Of a stretch of 42,796 nt of DNA, positions 1 to 8,856 are shown piece by piece (the first letter of the stretch is position 1; each line of letters begins with the position of its first letter). The notes under the pieces were generated by a model that was not told where the DNA came from, did no database searches, and was given only the letters and a program-made list of their open reading frames with translations. The stretch is taken from positions 1 to 42,796 of the forward strand of contig VXRL01000075.1 in assembly GCA_009838515.1 (NCBI GenBank), written 5' to 3'. The stretch comes from Terriglobia bacterium. GTDB taxonomy: Bacteria; Acidobacteriota; Terriglobia; Bryobacterales; UBA6623. Both the position numbers and the translations under genes were made by a program.

Positions 1-55
1 ACTCTCTCGTCTTACAGGAACCGGACCCCCTGTGTCAACTGTGTGCGATCGCTAG

Positions 56-277
56 TTGCGGGAGGGGCGCCTCAACAATGCGAACCTAGACTGGGCGAGG
101 CCGATCGATGCGCATCTGCACGGCGCGAATCTGGACAACGCCAAACTCTGCGCGACGGTCTCCCATGGCGCTCGATTCACAGGTGCTCGGCTTCTGGGTG
201 CGGATCTCACGACCCCCCAGGCTCCGCAGGTTCGCCCCGCTGCTCAGAAGAACAGCTTCAGCGCCATCTGTACTTGA
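56..277 (+). pseudogene. Pentapeptide-repeat protein remnant
   Basis: A short open frame whose first about 50 residues show the A(N/D)Lxx spacing of pentapeptide repeats (for example NNANLDWA, GANLDNA, GARLLGADL). A stop codon (TAG at 53-55) lies immediately upstream in frame, and the repeat pattern ends near base 210, where the frame runs into the antisense of the TonB receptor 3' end. Pentapeptide-repeat proteins normally form longer quadrilateral beta-helices, so this is probably a broken remnant. The only start is a TTG, with no convincing ribosome binding site. A chance open frame is possible, but the repeat periodicity argues for a real ancestor. Confidence 0.4.
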
Positions 278-1116
278 CGTTGCGTACGCTGCAGGGTCGG
301 TTCGCTGCCGGCTCGAGTGATTCTTCCCATGGCAGCCGCTCCGACCCGGACGCCTGCTCCGCGAGGGTTATTGAACTGCGGCGTGTTGAAGGCGTTGAAG
401 AACTCCGTCCGGAACTGCAGCCGCACGCCCTCGGTCAGCTGGAAGTTCTTGAAGATTGACAAGTCGATCTGCTTCGTTCCCGGGCCGGCGAGGATGTTTC
501 GCCCGGCTGTTCCATAGAGCCGGAATCCTGGATTCGCGAACGCCTCAGTGTCGAACCACCGCGTCACCTGGCGCTCGCTGGGCGGCAGGTTGCCGTCCCT
601 CAGCTGATCCGGTCGCACGCCCCCGACGCCATTGTTCAGCGTGTTGCCTCCAGCAACCACAGAAAACGGAATTCCGCCGTACAGACTAACGCCACCGTTG
701 ACTTGCCAGCCGCCGATCAGGTGGTTGACGGCCGGAAGGACATTCGTCCCCAAGGTCTTTCCCCGGCCGAACGGCAACTCCCAGCCCCATGTGGCGCGCA
801 GATTCTGTCGGATATCGAATGCGCAGTTGCCCTTGGCGAGCGCGAGGTTGGAAATCGGAATGCCGCCAATGGACCGGTCGTCGAGGCAGTGGCTATAGGT
901 GTACGCGACTTGGTAGTGGCCTCCGGAGAATCTTCGGACGAGTGTGGCCTGCAACGAATGGTAGCTGTAGTGCCCCCGGCTTTGGAGGATCTGGACGTTC
1001 GCGTGTTGCGGCCAGCGTCGACGACTTGATACGGGCCCCTCACCCGGCGCGGGCTGGTTGAGATCCACCGCCTGCCTCAATCCCGTCCCTTTTGAGCCAA
1101 CATACGAAACCGTCAT
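244..1116 (-). CDS. TonB-dependent receptor, C-terminal barrel part after frameshift
   Basis: C-terminal third of the same outer-membrane receptor. The homologous reading really continues upstream of the formal start to about base 1205 (reading IADDFTVPYIQQWNFSIQQH before the first ATG), which shows that this is not a separate gene. It contains typical late-barrel sequence (YQVAYTYSHCLDD, LTEGVRLQFRTEFFNAFNTP) and ends LKLFF with a terminal aromatic residue, the usual outer-membrane insertion signal. Together with the upstream part it would give a receptor of about 1,080 residues, normal for the family. The intact C-terminal signal suggests that the frameshift is recent or is a sequence error. 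Confidence 0.8.
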   Translation of the reverse strand: MTVSYVGSKGTGLRQAVDLNQPAPGEGPVSSRRRWPQHANVQILQSRGHYSYHSLQATLVRRFSGGHYQVAYTYSHCLDDRSIGGIPISNLALAKGNCAFDIRQNLRATWGWELPFGRGKTLGTNVLPAVNHLIGGWQVNGGVSLYGGIPFSVVAGGNTLNNGVGGVRPDQLRDGNLPPSERQVTRWFDTEAFANPGFRLYGTAGRNILAGPGTKQIDLSIFKNFQLTEGVRLQFRTEFFNAFNTPQFNNPRGAGVRVGAAAMGRITRAGSEPTLQRTQRQVQMALKLFF

Positions 1117-3493
1117 TTGCTGACGCCCCGGAAGATGCTGCTGAATCGAGAAGTTCCATTGCTGGATATAGGGGACTGTGAAGTCGTCGGCGATCCCTCT
1201 TCTGCTTTGGTTTTGGGGCGTTGGGGTCGCTTGTCCTCAGCGGTCCGTTTGCCAAGGTGCGTGCCGACTCGAAACGATTCTGGTTATTCACAACCGCCGT
1301 GTTTACGAAGAAAGGGGGGTTCGAAGCCAGAGTCCCTCCGAGCGCAATGGGAATGAGGGAGTAGTACACCCCATAGGCAGCTCGGATAACAGTTGAGTCG
1401 GTCGCTCGAAAGGCCAAGCCGATACGAGGCGCCAAGTTGTTCAGGTCCGTCGCGACACCACTTCCGCCCTCGATAGGGGCCGGGTTGCCGGTGGCTACGT
1501 CGAACTGCATCATGCGCCCGTAGACTTCCGATTGCGGGAAGTCGTCGGCAATCTCGTAACGCAGGCCGAGGTTGACTGTGAACCTGGATCTGACCTTCCA
1601 GTCGTCCTGTAGGTACAGTCCCCAGTCCGTCCGTCGCAAGCCTCTGGTTCCCACGATGCCGTTCAGATCTATGCGACGCGGCGCACCGAGCAAGAGTTCA
1701 GCCGGGCCCGAGCCTGTGTTGCGTCTCTGGGCCGGATTGGTCGTGAACGTCGGGGCGAATTGGAAGCGGCCACGCGGCCGTTGCGCCTGGAAGACATTCG
1801 TTTGCCGCCGGACGACCTCGAAGCCGAGCTTGATCGAGTGGTTTCCTCGATTCGTGTCGAGATTGTCGCTGAGCTGGAAGTTGTTTGACACGATCACCGC
1901 TGGCCTGAACTGGAAGTCTCCTAACCGGGCCATTCCGGTCACGTCCATTTGCGAAAGGCCGGCAGAGAACTCGTCGACATTGACGTTCGGTATCCCCAGT
2001 TCCTCGGCAACGTTGCGTCCGCCGTTCAGGCTGCTGCTGACGAGTGGTTGCCGCGAGTAGCCAACCCTGGCCTGGTTGATCGTCCGAGACGAGAGCACCT
2101 TGGTGTGACTGACGACCGCTTGCCAAAACGGCACGGCGATTCCGATAAAAGGGGTCGCTTCTGGCGTGAGGGTCTGCCGACTGGAGTCGACGAACTCCCA
2201 GTGCGCCTTAGTGAAGCGGAAAAAGATTCGGGACCCATCGGCGAAGTCGTGGTCCACTTTGGCAGTACCCTGATCCCCGTTGGTGGGTTGTGATGACGTG
2301 GTGGAGAAGTTGGCTGCCAGGCCTCCGGCGTTGGGGTCTGGGTAGAGATCGATAACCCCTTTCCCTTGTGGGCTGAAACGGCTGGCTGGTATCGAGTTGC
2401 TGGCGAAGGGGTCACGAATCGCCGCTCCGCCTTCCGGGTTGGCCCGATGCGTGAGCGGATCGAAGATCGTGACCGGCCTCCGGCCGGACAGGAGCTCGCC
2501 GAAGTCGCCGCTCTTCATGCGCGGTGTCGGCACCGTTGACAAGTGGGTAATGCCTTGCCGGCTGCGCTGTCCTTCATACGAGAGGAAGAAGAACGTGCTT
2601 GCCGACTTGCCTCCCACGGGCCCGCCGAACGTGCCGCCGTAGAAGTTTCGCCTGAGAGGAGCCTTGTCGCCACGGGCGAAGTAGTTTCGGGCATCGAGCT
2701 TGTCGTTACGCAGGAAGTGGAAGAGGACTCCATGGAATTCGTTGGTCCCCGACTTGTAGCCAACGTTGATCGTGGCTCCCGAGCGACCGAAGCGGGCGTC
2801 AGGAACTGACGTTTCGACCCGGTAGTGATCGATGGCCTCGACTTCGATGAAATTCATGATTCCCTGGCCTTGGTGGTTGCTGTTGTTCTGAATGCCATCA
2901 ATCGAGAAGTTGTTGTCTCCGATGTCGTTTCCGTTCACGCTACTGGAAGTGTTGCCGCGAGACTGCGAGAGCGCCAATCCGCCAGCCTGCGACAGGCCCG
3001 GGACCACCCCAGCGCTGAACCGGAGCAACTCGGCGAAATTGCGACTATTGACCGGAAGCTCCTTCACTTCCCGTTCGGTCCGGAGCGTGCTCAAGGTGGT
3101 GTTTTCCGTTTGCAGGGTCTCTCCGACAGCCTCGACCGTGACGGTCTCGGCAACCGTTCCGACCTGGAGCGTGAAGTCGACGGCAAGTCTCTCCGAGAGA
3201 TGAAGCGATACCTCCTTAAGGGCCGTAGCGAAGCCTGCCTGCTGCACAGTCAGGCGATACGTTCCGGGTGTGAGTGGAGGACTGACGTACAGGCCGGTCG
3301 CGTTCGTTTCGAGACCTACCTCATAGTTGGTTCCCGTGTTGCGCACGACCACGGCAGTGCCGGGGATCACGGCTCCCGAGTCGTCATAGACATAACCTGT
3401 CAAGACCCCGGTGTCTACTTGGGCGGTCAGCGAGCCCAGACTGGCGAGAAGAATGGTGACGAAAACCGCCAGGCGTGCAAACGAATTGGTCAT
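1040..3493 (-). CDS. TonB-dependent receptor, carboxypeptidase-regulatory-like (N-terminal part, frameshifted)
   Basis: Outer-membrane receptor of the Oar/CarboxypepD_reg type that is abundant in Acidobacteria. Residues 1-25 form a signal peptide (basic start, hydrophobic core, cleavage near LTAQ). Residues about 26-115 are a carboxypeptidase-regulatory-like beta-sandwich (TGYVYDDSGAVIPG...), followed by a plug domain (NSRNFAELLRFSAGVVPG) and the first two thirds of the beta-barrel. The substrate is unknown; the family is usually linked to glycan or protein uptake. The barrel frame is lost near 1195-1215: the last about 50 residues of this frame are nonsense, and the correct continuation is in another frame (see 244-1116). 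The disruption lies beside an A/T homopolymer, so it may be a real mutation or a sequencing error. Monocistronic, with its start 510 bp from the divergent MFS gene. Confidence 0.85.
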   Translation of the reverse strand: MTNSFARLAVFVTILLASLGSLTAQVDTGVLTGYVYDDSGAVIPGTAVVVRNTGTNYEVGLETNATGLYVSPPLTPGTYRLTVQQAGFATALKEVSLHLSERLAVDFTLQVGTVAETVTVEAVGETLQTENTTLSTLRTEREVKELPVNSRNFAELLRFSAGVVPGLSQAGGLALSQSRGNTSSSVNGNDIGDNNFSIDGIQNNSNHQGQGIMNFIEVEAIDHYRVETSVPDARFGRSGATINVGYKSGTNEFHGVLFHFLRNDKLDARNYFARGDKAPLRRNFYGGTFGGPVGGKSASTFFFLSYEGQRSRQGITHLSTVPTPRMKSGDFGELLSGRRPVTIFDPLTHRANPEGGAAIRDPFASNSIPASRFSPQGKGVIDLYPDPNAGGLAANFSTTSSQPTNGDQGTAKVDHDFADGSRIFFRFTKAHWEFVDSSRQTLTPEATPFIGIAVPFWQAVVSHTKVLSSRTINQARVGYSRQPLVSSSLNGGRNVAEELGIPNVNVDEFSAGLSQMDVTGMARLGDFQFRPAVIVSNNFQLSDNLDTNRGNHSIKLGFEVVRRQTNVFQAQRPRGRFQFAPTFTTNPAQRRNTGSGPAELLLGAPRRIDLNGIVGTRGLRRTDWGLYLQDDWKVRSRFTVNLGLRYEIADDFPQSEVYGRMMQFDVATGNPAPIEGGSGVATDLNNLAPRIGLAFRATDSTVIRAAYGVYYSLIPIALGGTLASNPPFFVNTAVVNNQNRFESARTLANGPLRTSDPNAPKPKQKRDRRRLHSPLYPAMELLDSAASSGASANDGFVCWLKRDGIEAGGGSQPARAG

Positions 3494-4003
3494 GGGTGTA
3501 CCCCCCTTTCCGTTCGATCAAGTGCGTGTGCGGGTCTAATCATAGAGCTAGCGTGCAAATTCTGTAGTGTGTTTCCAGTAGAAATCGAATAGAAAGACCG
3601 GAATCCAGGGGTAGAGACAGGCGGGAAGCCAGCGTTAGGGCCTACGTTTCGACCTCGAAGCGGGTCAGGGCGTGTTCGCGCGGTTTGTGAGGCGGAGAGT
3701 CCTGATGGAGGAGGGACTGCGGCAGACGATCTGGTGGCTTACCGCGTTCACGCGCTGGTTGAGCGGTCGGCGGGGGACCCGGAACCCGTTCCGGGCAAGC
3801 TGACCGTCGATAGTTTCGCCGGCGGGATTTTCCACTCAGGATTCCTGACCGTTCGGTCCGACCCGTCATCCTGCATCAGGCAAAACACGCCGACTCGTGG
3901 ACAATGGTAGAGCTTCGGGCTGCAACGGATCTGAGGACTTCTAGGCTCGCTGCTGGTGGGTCGTGACCAAGCAGTACGAGTCCTCAGCGATCCACCCCTT
4001 CTA
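3494..4003. other. Intergenic region between divergent TonB receptor and MFS genes
   Basis: About 510 bases between two divergently transcribed genes. It should hold both promoters. Several short overlapping open frames exist, but none shows a recognisable family, a ribosome binding site or consistent coding character. No tRNA, repeat or clear hairpin was found by eye. Confidence 0.5.
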
Positions 4004-5290
4004 ATGCCGACACCGCCTAAGTCCGGATTCAGCTCGCGCTTCCTCGCCATGTTCGCGCTTGTCTTCGGCGGCGAGATGATCTTCAGCCTGCCCTATCACC
4101 TGCCGCGCTACTACCGGCCGACGGTCCTGGAAGTGTTCGGGCTTTCCAACGCCGACCTCGGGGATGCCTTCGTCTTCTACGGCGTCTTGGCCATGATCGG
4201 GTATTTCCCCGGTGGTGTCCTAGCCGACCATTTCTCGGCGCGCAGACTCATGACCATCTCGCTGGCCACAACCGCTGCGGGCGGCGTGTACTTGATGTCC
4301 TACCCCGGGTTCGCAGGTCTGTCATTCCTCTATGCCTTCTGGGGCGTCACCTCCGTTTTTCTGTACTGGGGGGCCCTGATCAGGGCGACCAGATCTTGGG
4401 GTGGCAAGGTTTCACAAGGTCGCGGTTTTGGTCTGCTGGACGGAGGCCGCGGCCTCGTGGCAGCGTGTTTCGCTAGTCTCGGCGTGCTTCTCTTGCGGGC
4501 GGGCCTTGGTAGCGACCCGGCTTTGGCGGATGCAGCGACTCGAGCGGGCGCACTGCAGACAGTCATCCTCCAATACACGCTCGCCACGCTGGCGGCGGGA
4601 ATCATTGCCTGGGTGTGCATCCCTGATTCCTCGCTGGAAGAACTCGAGCGGGGCCGGAACACTTGGCCGGCGATTCGGACGGTGTTCGGAATGCGGGCGG
4701 TCTGGCTGACAGCGGTCATCGTAACGTGCGCGTATTCCGGTTACAAGGGGATCGACTACTATTCCGGGTACGCCTATGACGTCCTCGGCATGAACGAAGC
4801 TGATGCGGCGGAGTTTACTGCCAACGCCGGCTACCTGCGCCTCATTGCGGCAGTGGGGGCAGGCCTGTTGGGAGATCGGTTCGGGATCGCGCGCCTCACC
4901 TGGATCTCGTTCGGGACCTTGGCGGGCTGCTGGGCAATCCTGGATCTCCTCGGGGCCGGCCCGGAAGTCCTGGCAATCGTGTACACCAACCTCGTGATCA
5001 CGTATTTCGGCGTCTACGCGTTAAGGGGCCTCTACTTCGCGCTGCTCGAGCAGACCCGGGTGCCACACACGGTGACCGGCGTTGCCGTCGGCTTGATTTC
5101 GCTGGTGGGGTATACGCCGGACATCTTCATCGGACCGATCGCGGGCCGGTTGCTGGACAACTTTCCGGGAGTCGCGGGCTATCAGTACTTCTTCTTGCTG
5201 CTTTGCGGGATCTCGACGATTGGAATGATCACTTCCGCAGCTGTGAGCAGAGCAGCCTCGCGCCTAGAGCCGGCGTCAGGTGTCTCGTAA
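4004..5290 (+). CDS. MFS transporter
   Basis: Inner-membrane permease of the major facilitator superfamily, about 428 residues with roughly 12 hydrophobic segments. The loop 2-3 signature region is visible (YFPGGVLADHFSARR), and long hydrophobic helices continue to the end. The ATG at 4004 is preferred over the upstream GTG at 3956 because the intervening 16 residues are not family-like and the protein then begins just before the first helix. The substrate cannot be told; the sequence is not close to a well-known transporter I can name. The last about 70 codons and the following bases are duplicated at 11169-11401, on the far side of the DprA/HEPN cassette. This copy is complete. Confidence 0.85.
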   Translation: MPTPPKSGFSSRFLAMFALVFGGEMIFSLPYHLPRYYRPTVLEVFGLSNADLGDAFVFYGVLAMIGYFPGGVLADHFSARRLMTISLATTAAGGVYLMSYPGFAGLSFLYAFWGVTSVFLYWGALIRATRSWGGKVSQGRGFGLLDGGRGLVAACFASLGVLLLRAGLGSDPALADAATRAGALQTVILQYTLATLAAGIIAWVCIPDSSLEELERGRNTWPAIRTVFGMRAVWLTAVIVTCAYSGYKGIDYYSGYAYDVLGMNEADAAEFTANAGYLRLIAAVGAGLLGDRFGIARLTWISFGTLAGCWAILDLLGAGPEVLAIVYTNLVITYFGVYALRGLYFALLEQTRVPHTVTGVAVGLISLVGYTPDIFIGPIAGRLLDNFPGVAGYQYFFLLLCGISTIGMITSAAVSRAASRLEPASGVS

Positions 5291-5310
5291 ATTCGACCGC
5301 CGGCCAGCAC
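5078..5310 (+). repeat. Direct repeat copy 1 (MFS 3' end), left flank of the 5.4-11.2 kb cassette
   Basis: This 233-bp stretch covers the last about 70 codons of the MFS gene and about 20 bases after its stop. It matches 11169-11401 in the same orientation with roughly 16-18 mismatches counted by eye (about 93% identity). Several changes are synonymous. The two copies bracket the accessory cassette. Confidence 0.85.
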
Positions 5311-5314
5311 GGAT

Positions 5315-5401
5315 CATGATGTGTATCTGTCGGGTCCGCGCCGCACCGCGCCGGAGGGGCCAAGTGCCATGCTGACCCATTCAGGCATGGACTGGGTCTA
5401 A
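5315..5401 (+). pseudogene. Remnant of the 3' end of a GyrI-like gene
   Basis: Read from 5315 this gives HDVYLSGPRRTAPEG..., which matches the C-terminus HDVYLSDPRRAAPEK... of the complete GyrI-like gene at 11522-12130; the DNA match includes a run of 16 identical bases. Only the last about 25 codons remain, directly after the MFS repeat, so the 5' part was deleted. With the MFS copy it shows that the whole MFS-end/GyrI segment was once duplicated around the cassette. Confidence 0.75.
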
Positions 5402-5441
5402 CTGGACAAGAAAAGCCATCGTCAACAGCCAGCAAGGCACA

Positions 5442-7187
5442 CTAGGGGACCAGAGAGATGTCCTCATCGCGGTCCAACCAAGCGACGGTCAAGCCATGCC
5501 GCTCGACTACCAGGCCGCGAGCATTCTCGCTGACTTGCGACCGACCTCTCAGATCCGAGTCATCTTCACGCCAAGATTTCTCGTCTTCCGCCGGGGGTTT
5601 GGACCATCGTCCAGACACGATGTGTTGGTAGTAACGATGCGAAAGTGATGCCACCGCAACCGGTGCCCCGATTCTGACGCCCCCGCGAACCATCTCGAGA
5701 TCGTCTCGGTTACGTAGAGGCTGCCAGCCAAACGGGCCGAACGCGGCCGAGTAGCTCGGCCCAAGTGACTCCTCACCTATCCGAATCGGCAGCGGGCCTT
5801 GGTCATTTTGAGTTATTCTTTGGCCTCCAAATTTCGAGACCGTCAGGCCATCCTTGACAGCCTCGATGTCCGCAGCTAGCAAGACCTCAGTAAGCTCCTG
5901 ATAGTCCTCGCCCTCAACTGCCCTCTCAGTCTCGTCCAGATCGCTCCCGCCCAGATCTCGTACGGCAAGCAGTGTCGGCTCGCACTCATTATTCTCGGTT
6001 CCCCATCTCGAGGCGACCGCCCAGCGCGCCGCCCTTAACTGATGGCCTGTGTCGCGGTCGATCAGGATCGTCCGCTCTGCTTGCTCAATCGCGGTTTCTA
6101 CTGTTGGAGGCAGAGCGCTCGGGCCGCACCATGCGCCTATCCTGGAATCGAATGAGCCCTTGGCTTCAACGATTACGAGCCCGTGCCCGTCAAAACCGAT
6201 CCAGTCCGCTTCCAGCCCTCGACTCGAACGCTTTGTGATCGCAAAGCGCGTGCCCTTGAGCGAGCGCTTTGCTACGTCGATGGGAACCAACGTCTGCACT
6301 CCTTGTTCTTCTGTGAGATAGGCTCGGGCCAAGTACCGCCCAAGCAGACTGGAGTAGGCAATCCGCACGTCCCGGCCAATGCCGGGGCCATCGTCGCGCC
6401 ACAGCAACTTAGACTCTCCTTCCAAGAGGAAGCTCGCGAGCAAGTCGGTCCAGATCGATGCCATGTGCGGCGTCGCCGTGAGCAACGTCTCGCGGGCAGC
6501 AGCTATGCCTACTGCAAGCAGGGGTAGGTCGTGGGGTGTTCCGGGAATGGCGGTGGAGCGCGTGCCCGCCCTCAACCAAACTTGGCGGTGGCGAGAGCCA
6601 TTGAGGATCGCCTGCCTCGCCGCTGTTGGCGCGCCTGACCTGTTCCAGACGAGATACGTTTGCCCGTTCCACCCGACCGAAACCGATCGAAATACGGACT
6701 GACCCTCTAGATGTGCCATCAGCAGGTAGTGACGAATTTCGACGAGCGTGCCAGCGTCGAAGAGTGGGTAGTGATCGGAAGAGACGAATACGTGAAGATG
6801 TCCGGGGCCGTAGTTGTGAGCTAGGTCATGATAGGACTTTTTCTGTAGCTTCAAACAAACTGCATGTGCTACCGATTCGGCGGTAGTCTCATCTGGCCCC
6901 GCCAGCAACCCATGTGGTCCCGTGCGGGCGGGTTTCCTTCTCTCAGCAACCTCAAGAGTCTCCTTGGCGCCCTCTGGCGAGCGCCACGCACCAGTGATTT
7001 CCACCCATATTTGCAGCAGGGCACCGCGAGCATCCAGCCCTTCGTACATGGCGTCAGGCGGGTCACCGTGCTGCGCGCGGTCGATGCGTTCAAGTCTTCT
7101 CACACGGAATAGCTCGGCCAGAAATCCTGTTTCGAGAAGTCGAATAGCCCAATAGTCCTCGACTCTCAGATTCATTTGTCTTGACAT
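5442..7187 (-). CDS. Uncharacterised protein with a PD-(D/E)XK-like nuclease signature
   Basis: A 581-residue soluble protein that I cannot assign to a named family. In the middle, residues about 326-343 read EADWIGFDGHGLVIVEAKG: D328, then E341-A-K343 at the end of a hydrophobic strand. This is the D...ExK arrangement of PD-(D/E)XK nucleases. The 300 residues before it, including HDLAHNYGPGHLHVFV near 120, and the C-terminal 200 residues have no domain I recognise. It lies 35 bp downstream of the HEPN gene on the same strand, so the two probably form one transcript. Two start codons are close together (residues 1 and 5). As part of the cassette it is a candidate DNA-cleaving effector; the nuclease role is inferred from the motif alone. 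Confidence 0.65.
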   Translation of the reverse strand: MSRQMNLRVEDYWAIRLLETGFLAELFRVRRLERIDRAQHGDPPDAMYEGLDARGALLQIWVEITGAWRSPEGAKETLEVAERRKPARTGPHGLLAGPDETTAESVAHAVCLKLQKKSYHDLAHNYGPGHLHVFVSSDHYPLFDAGTLVEIRHYLLMAHLEGQSVFRSVSVGWNGQTYLVWNRSGAPTAARQAILNGSRHRQVWLRAGTRSTAIPGTPHDLPLLAVGIAAARETLLTATPHMASIWTDLLASFLLEGESKLLWRDDGPGIGRDVRIAYSSLLGRYLARAYLTEEQGVQTLVPIDVAKRSLKGTRFAITKRSSRGLEADWIGFDGHGLVIVEAKGSFDSRIGAWCGPSALPPTVETAIEQAERTILIDRDTGHQLRAARWAVASRWGTENNECEPTLLAVRDLGGSDLDETERAVEGEDYQELTEVLLAADIEAVKDGLTVSKFGGQRITQNDQGPLPIRIGEESLGPSYSAAFGPFGWQPLRNRDDLEMVRGGVRIGAPVAVASLSHRYYQHIVSGRWSKPPAEDEKSWREDDSDLRGRSQVSENARGLVVERHGLTVAWLDRDEDISLVP

Positions 7188-7222
7188 CGGAAGTCTCAGC
7201 AGTAACCGCGCGGCCGACTACA

Positions 7223-8203
7223 CTACGATTGCTCGGCTATTGTGAGATCAAGGCGAGTGCCCCAGAGCTCGCATCTTTGGCTGTTGGGCAACTTCCAGAA
7301 CTCTGCGATGGCGTCATCTGTCCGGAAGTGGTCACGAAGGGCAGGCTTGCGCAAGAGCCTCGAGTATGCATCACAGGCCAGGCGCTCCATTTGCAGTGTC
7401 CGTTGCAAACAGATGGCCTCGCGCTCGCCCTTCCTGTAGCTCATTACAGCTTTATCCCATCGATTGAGGTGTTCAGTAGCGCTGCGCAAGTCGTAGGCTT
7501 CCGAAAACAAAGCGTGCGCATCATCACCTACATCGGCGAATGTCTGGCAGCGGCGCACAAACTGCTTCTTGGACTTGCCTTGCTTAGGGAGAACTAGAGC
7601 TTCGAGCGCACGGACAAACTGGTGCAGCCGATCTTGGCCCGATTCTTCTTTCTTGCCCTTGAACAGCGTATCCAAGCCGCGAATGATCCGTCTGAACTGT
7701 GTCTTGTCAGACGCCATTTCACCGTAGCCAGATCGTAGAACGAGACTGTCCTCGAGCCAATCCTGTGCTATTGGGATGCTGGACGATCCTTGAGTACGGT
7801 AGAACCTTGGCATGTATTCAACCGACTTGATGTCGGGAGCGCCGTTCACAGAGAAGCCAGTCAGCCTATCCGCAGCGTCTTCGGAGACATCGATGCCAAA
7901 ACCAAGGTGTAGCAGGTAGAACAAACGGCCTAGGTGATGGGAGAGCCGCAGGTACTCGTCACCGAAAAAGTGCGGTGTGTCCGAGGGCTTCTCGACAAGC
8001 AGAACGAGATTGGCTTCCGTAAGGTGCTTCAATCGAATCGAACCCAGCCATTCTTCCCATATGCCATGGTTGTCGGCAACTGGGATGTGAGGCAAGATCC
8101 AAGTTCCGTCGGAGAGTTGGAAGTGGCCTTCAGGAAGGTCGGTATAAGCGTCGCTGACAGCAATCAATGCAAACAGGCTGTTTTCTTGGAACGGGTGGGC
8201 CAT
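7223..8203 (-). CDS. HEPN-domain protein (Apea-like), putative ribonuclease
   Basis: A 326-residue protein without membrane segments. Residues about 190-265 form a helical region that resembles Apea-like HEPN domains: DRLHQFVRALEALVLP, then later YDLRSATEHLN. The latter carries R240-S-A-T-E-H245, the R-x4-H catalytic signature of HEPN ribonucleases. The N-terminal 170 residues are unrecognised and may be a sensor part. It is first in a two-gene minus-strand operon with the PD-(D/E)XK-like gene. HEPN proteins commonly act as RNA-cutting effectors in toxin-antitoxin and abortive phage defence systems, which fits the cassette context. The function here is inference; the motif is seen directly. 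Confidence 0.65.
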   Translation of the reverse strand: MAHPFQENSLFALIAVSDAYTDLPEGHFQLSDGTWILPHIPVADNHGIWEEWLGSIRLKHLTEANLVLLVEKPSDTPHFFGDEYLRLSHHLGRLFYLLHLGFGIDVSEDAADRLTGFSVNGAPDIKSVEYMPRFYRTQGSSSIPIAQDWLEDSLVLRSGYGEMASDKTQFRRIIRGLDTLFKGKKEESGQDRLHQFVRALEALVLPKQGKSKKQFVRRCQTFADVGDDAHALFSEAYDLRSATEHLNRWDKAVMSYRKGEREAICLQRTLQMERLACDAYSRLLRKPALRDHFRTDDAIAEFWKLPNSQRCELWGTRLDLTIAEQS

Positions 8204-8856
8204 TCTACCGCTGCTTGCTCCGAACGCTCATCTTCGCACGCCACGAGGTAGCCGCTCTATGTCGACCGCATGTGCAGATAGTCCTCACTCAGGTACGGAG
8301 TCACCGTTTGCTTGATCCCGCACAGCAGTCGGAAGTGCCGCAGGGCATTGCATCTCCGGTCGCATCGAGGACGCGATTCGGTGATGCCAGTATGGATTGG
8401 TCGTGTTTGCGGCGTCAGGCAGCGACAGGCATGCGAGTGTTGGTGGACAAGTGCGACTGAGCCGAGGTGACACCCTCGGAGACAACCCTCCACCGGGTCA
8501 TCGAGCGGGTGATCCAGCGGTGGACGCGATCGCGGCGGCGGCGGTCTAGGCGCTCTTAGTGGACGGGAAGCGGTCCCGGGCGAAGCGGCTGACAGAGGAA
8601 TTCGACGCCTTTACGGTGAAACTTGGTCGTACGGCTGATTGCGCCCTCGCGCCATTGATCGGTGGTCAATTCCTATGCGGCGTGGTCTTGCATTTCAGAA
8701 TGCCTGCCCGGTCGATTGTCGATCAGACAAACCTGTGATCGAGACCGCCAAGGGGCCGAAGTCGTCCCGGCTGGCCGATGGGGAGTAGTTACAATTGCTG
8801 TTTCACGCTGTGCAGGAGCGTTACGATCCGCGATCATAAGATACGAGGCCACAGGA
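8204..8856. other. Divergent control region inside the cassette
   Basis: About 650 bases between the divergent HEPN and DprA-like genes. It should contain the promoters for both pairs. One stretch near 8460-8640 has a faint coding look in shifting frames (for example LVDGKRSRAKRLTEEFDAF), possibly an old gene fragment, but I could not match it to a family. No tRNA or clear inverted repeat was seen. Confidence 0.45.

Noticed and set aside
2825..3592. 255-codon plus-strand frame
   Set aside because: Antisense to the well-supported TonB receptor N-terminus.
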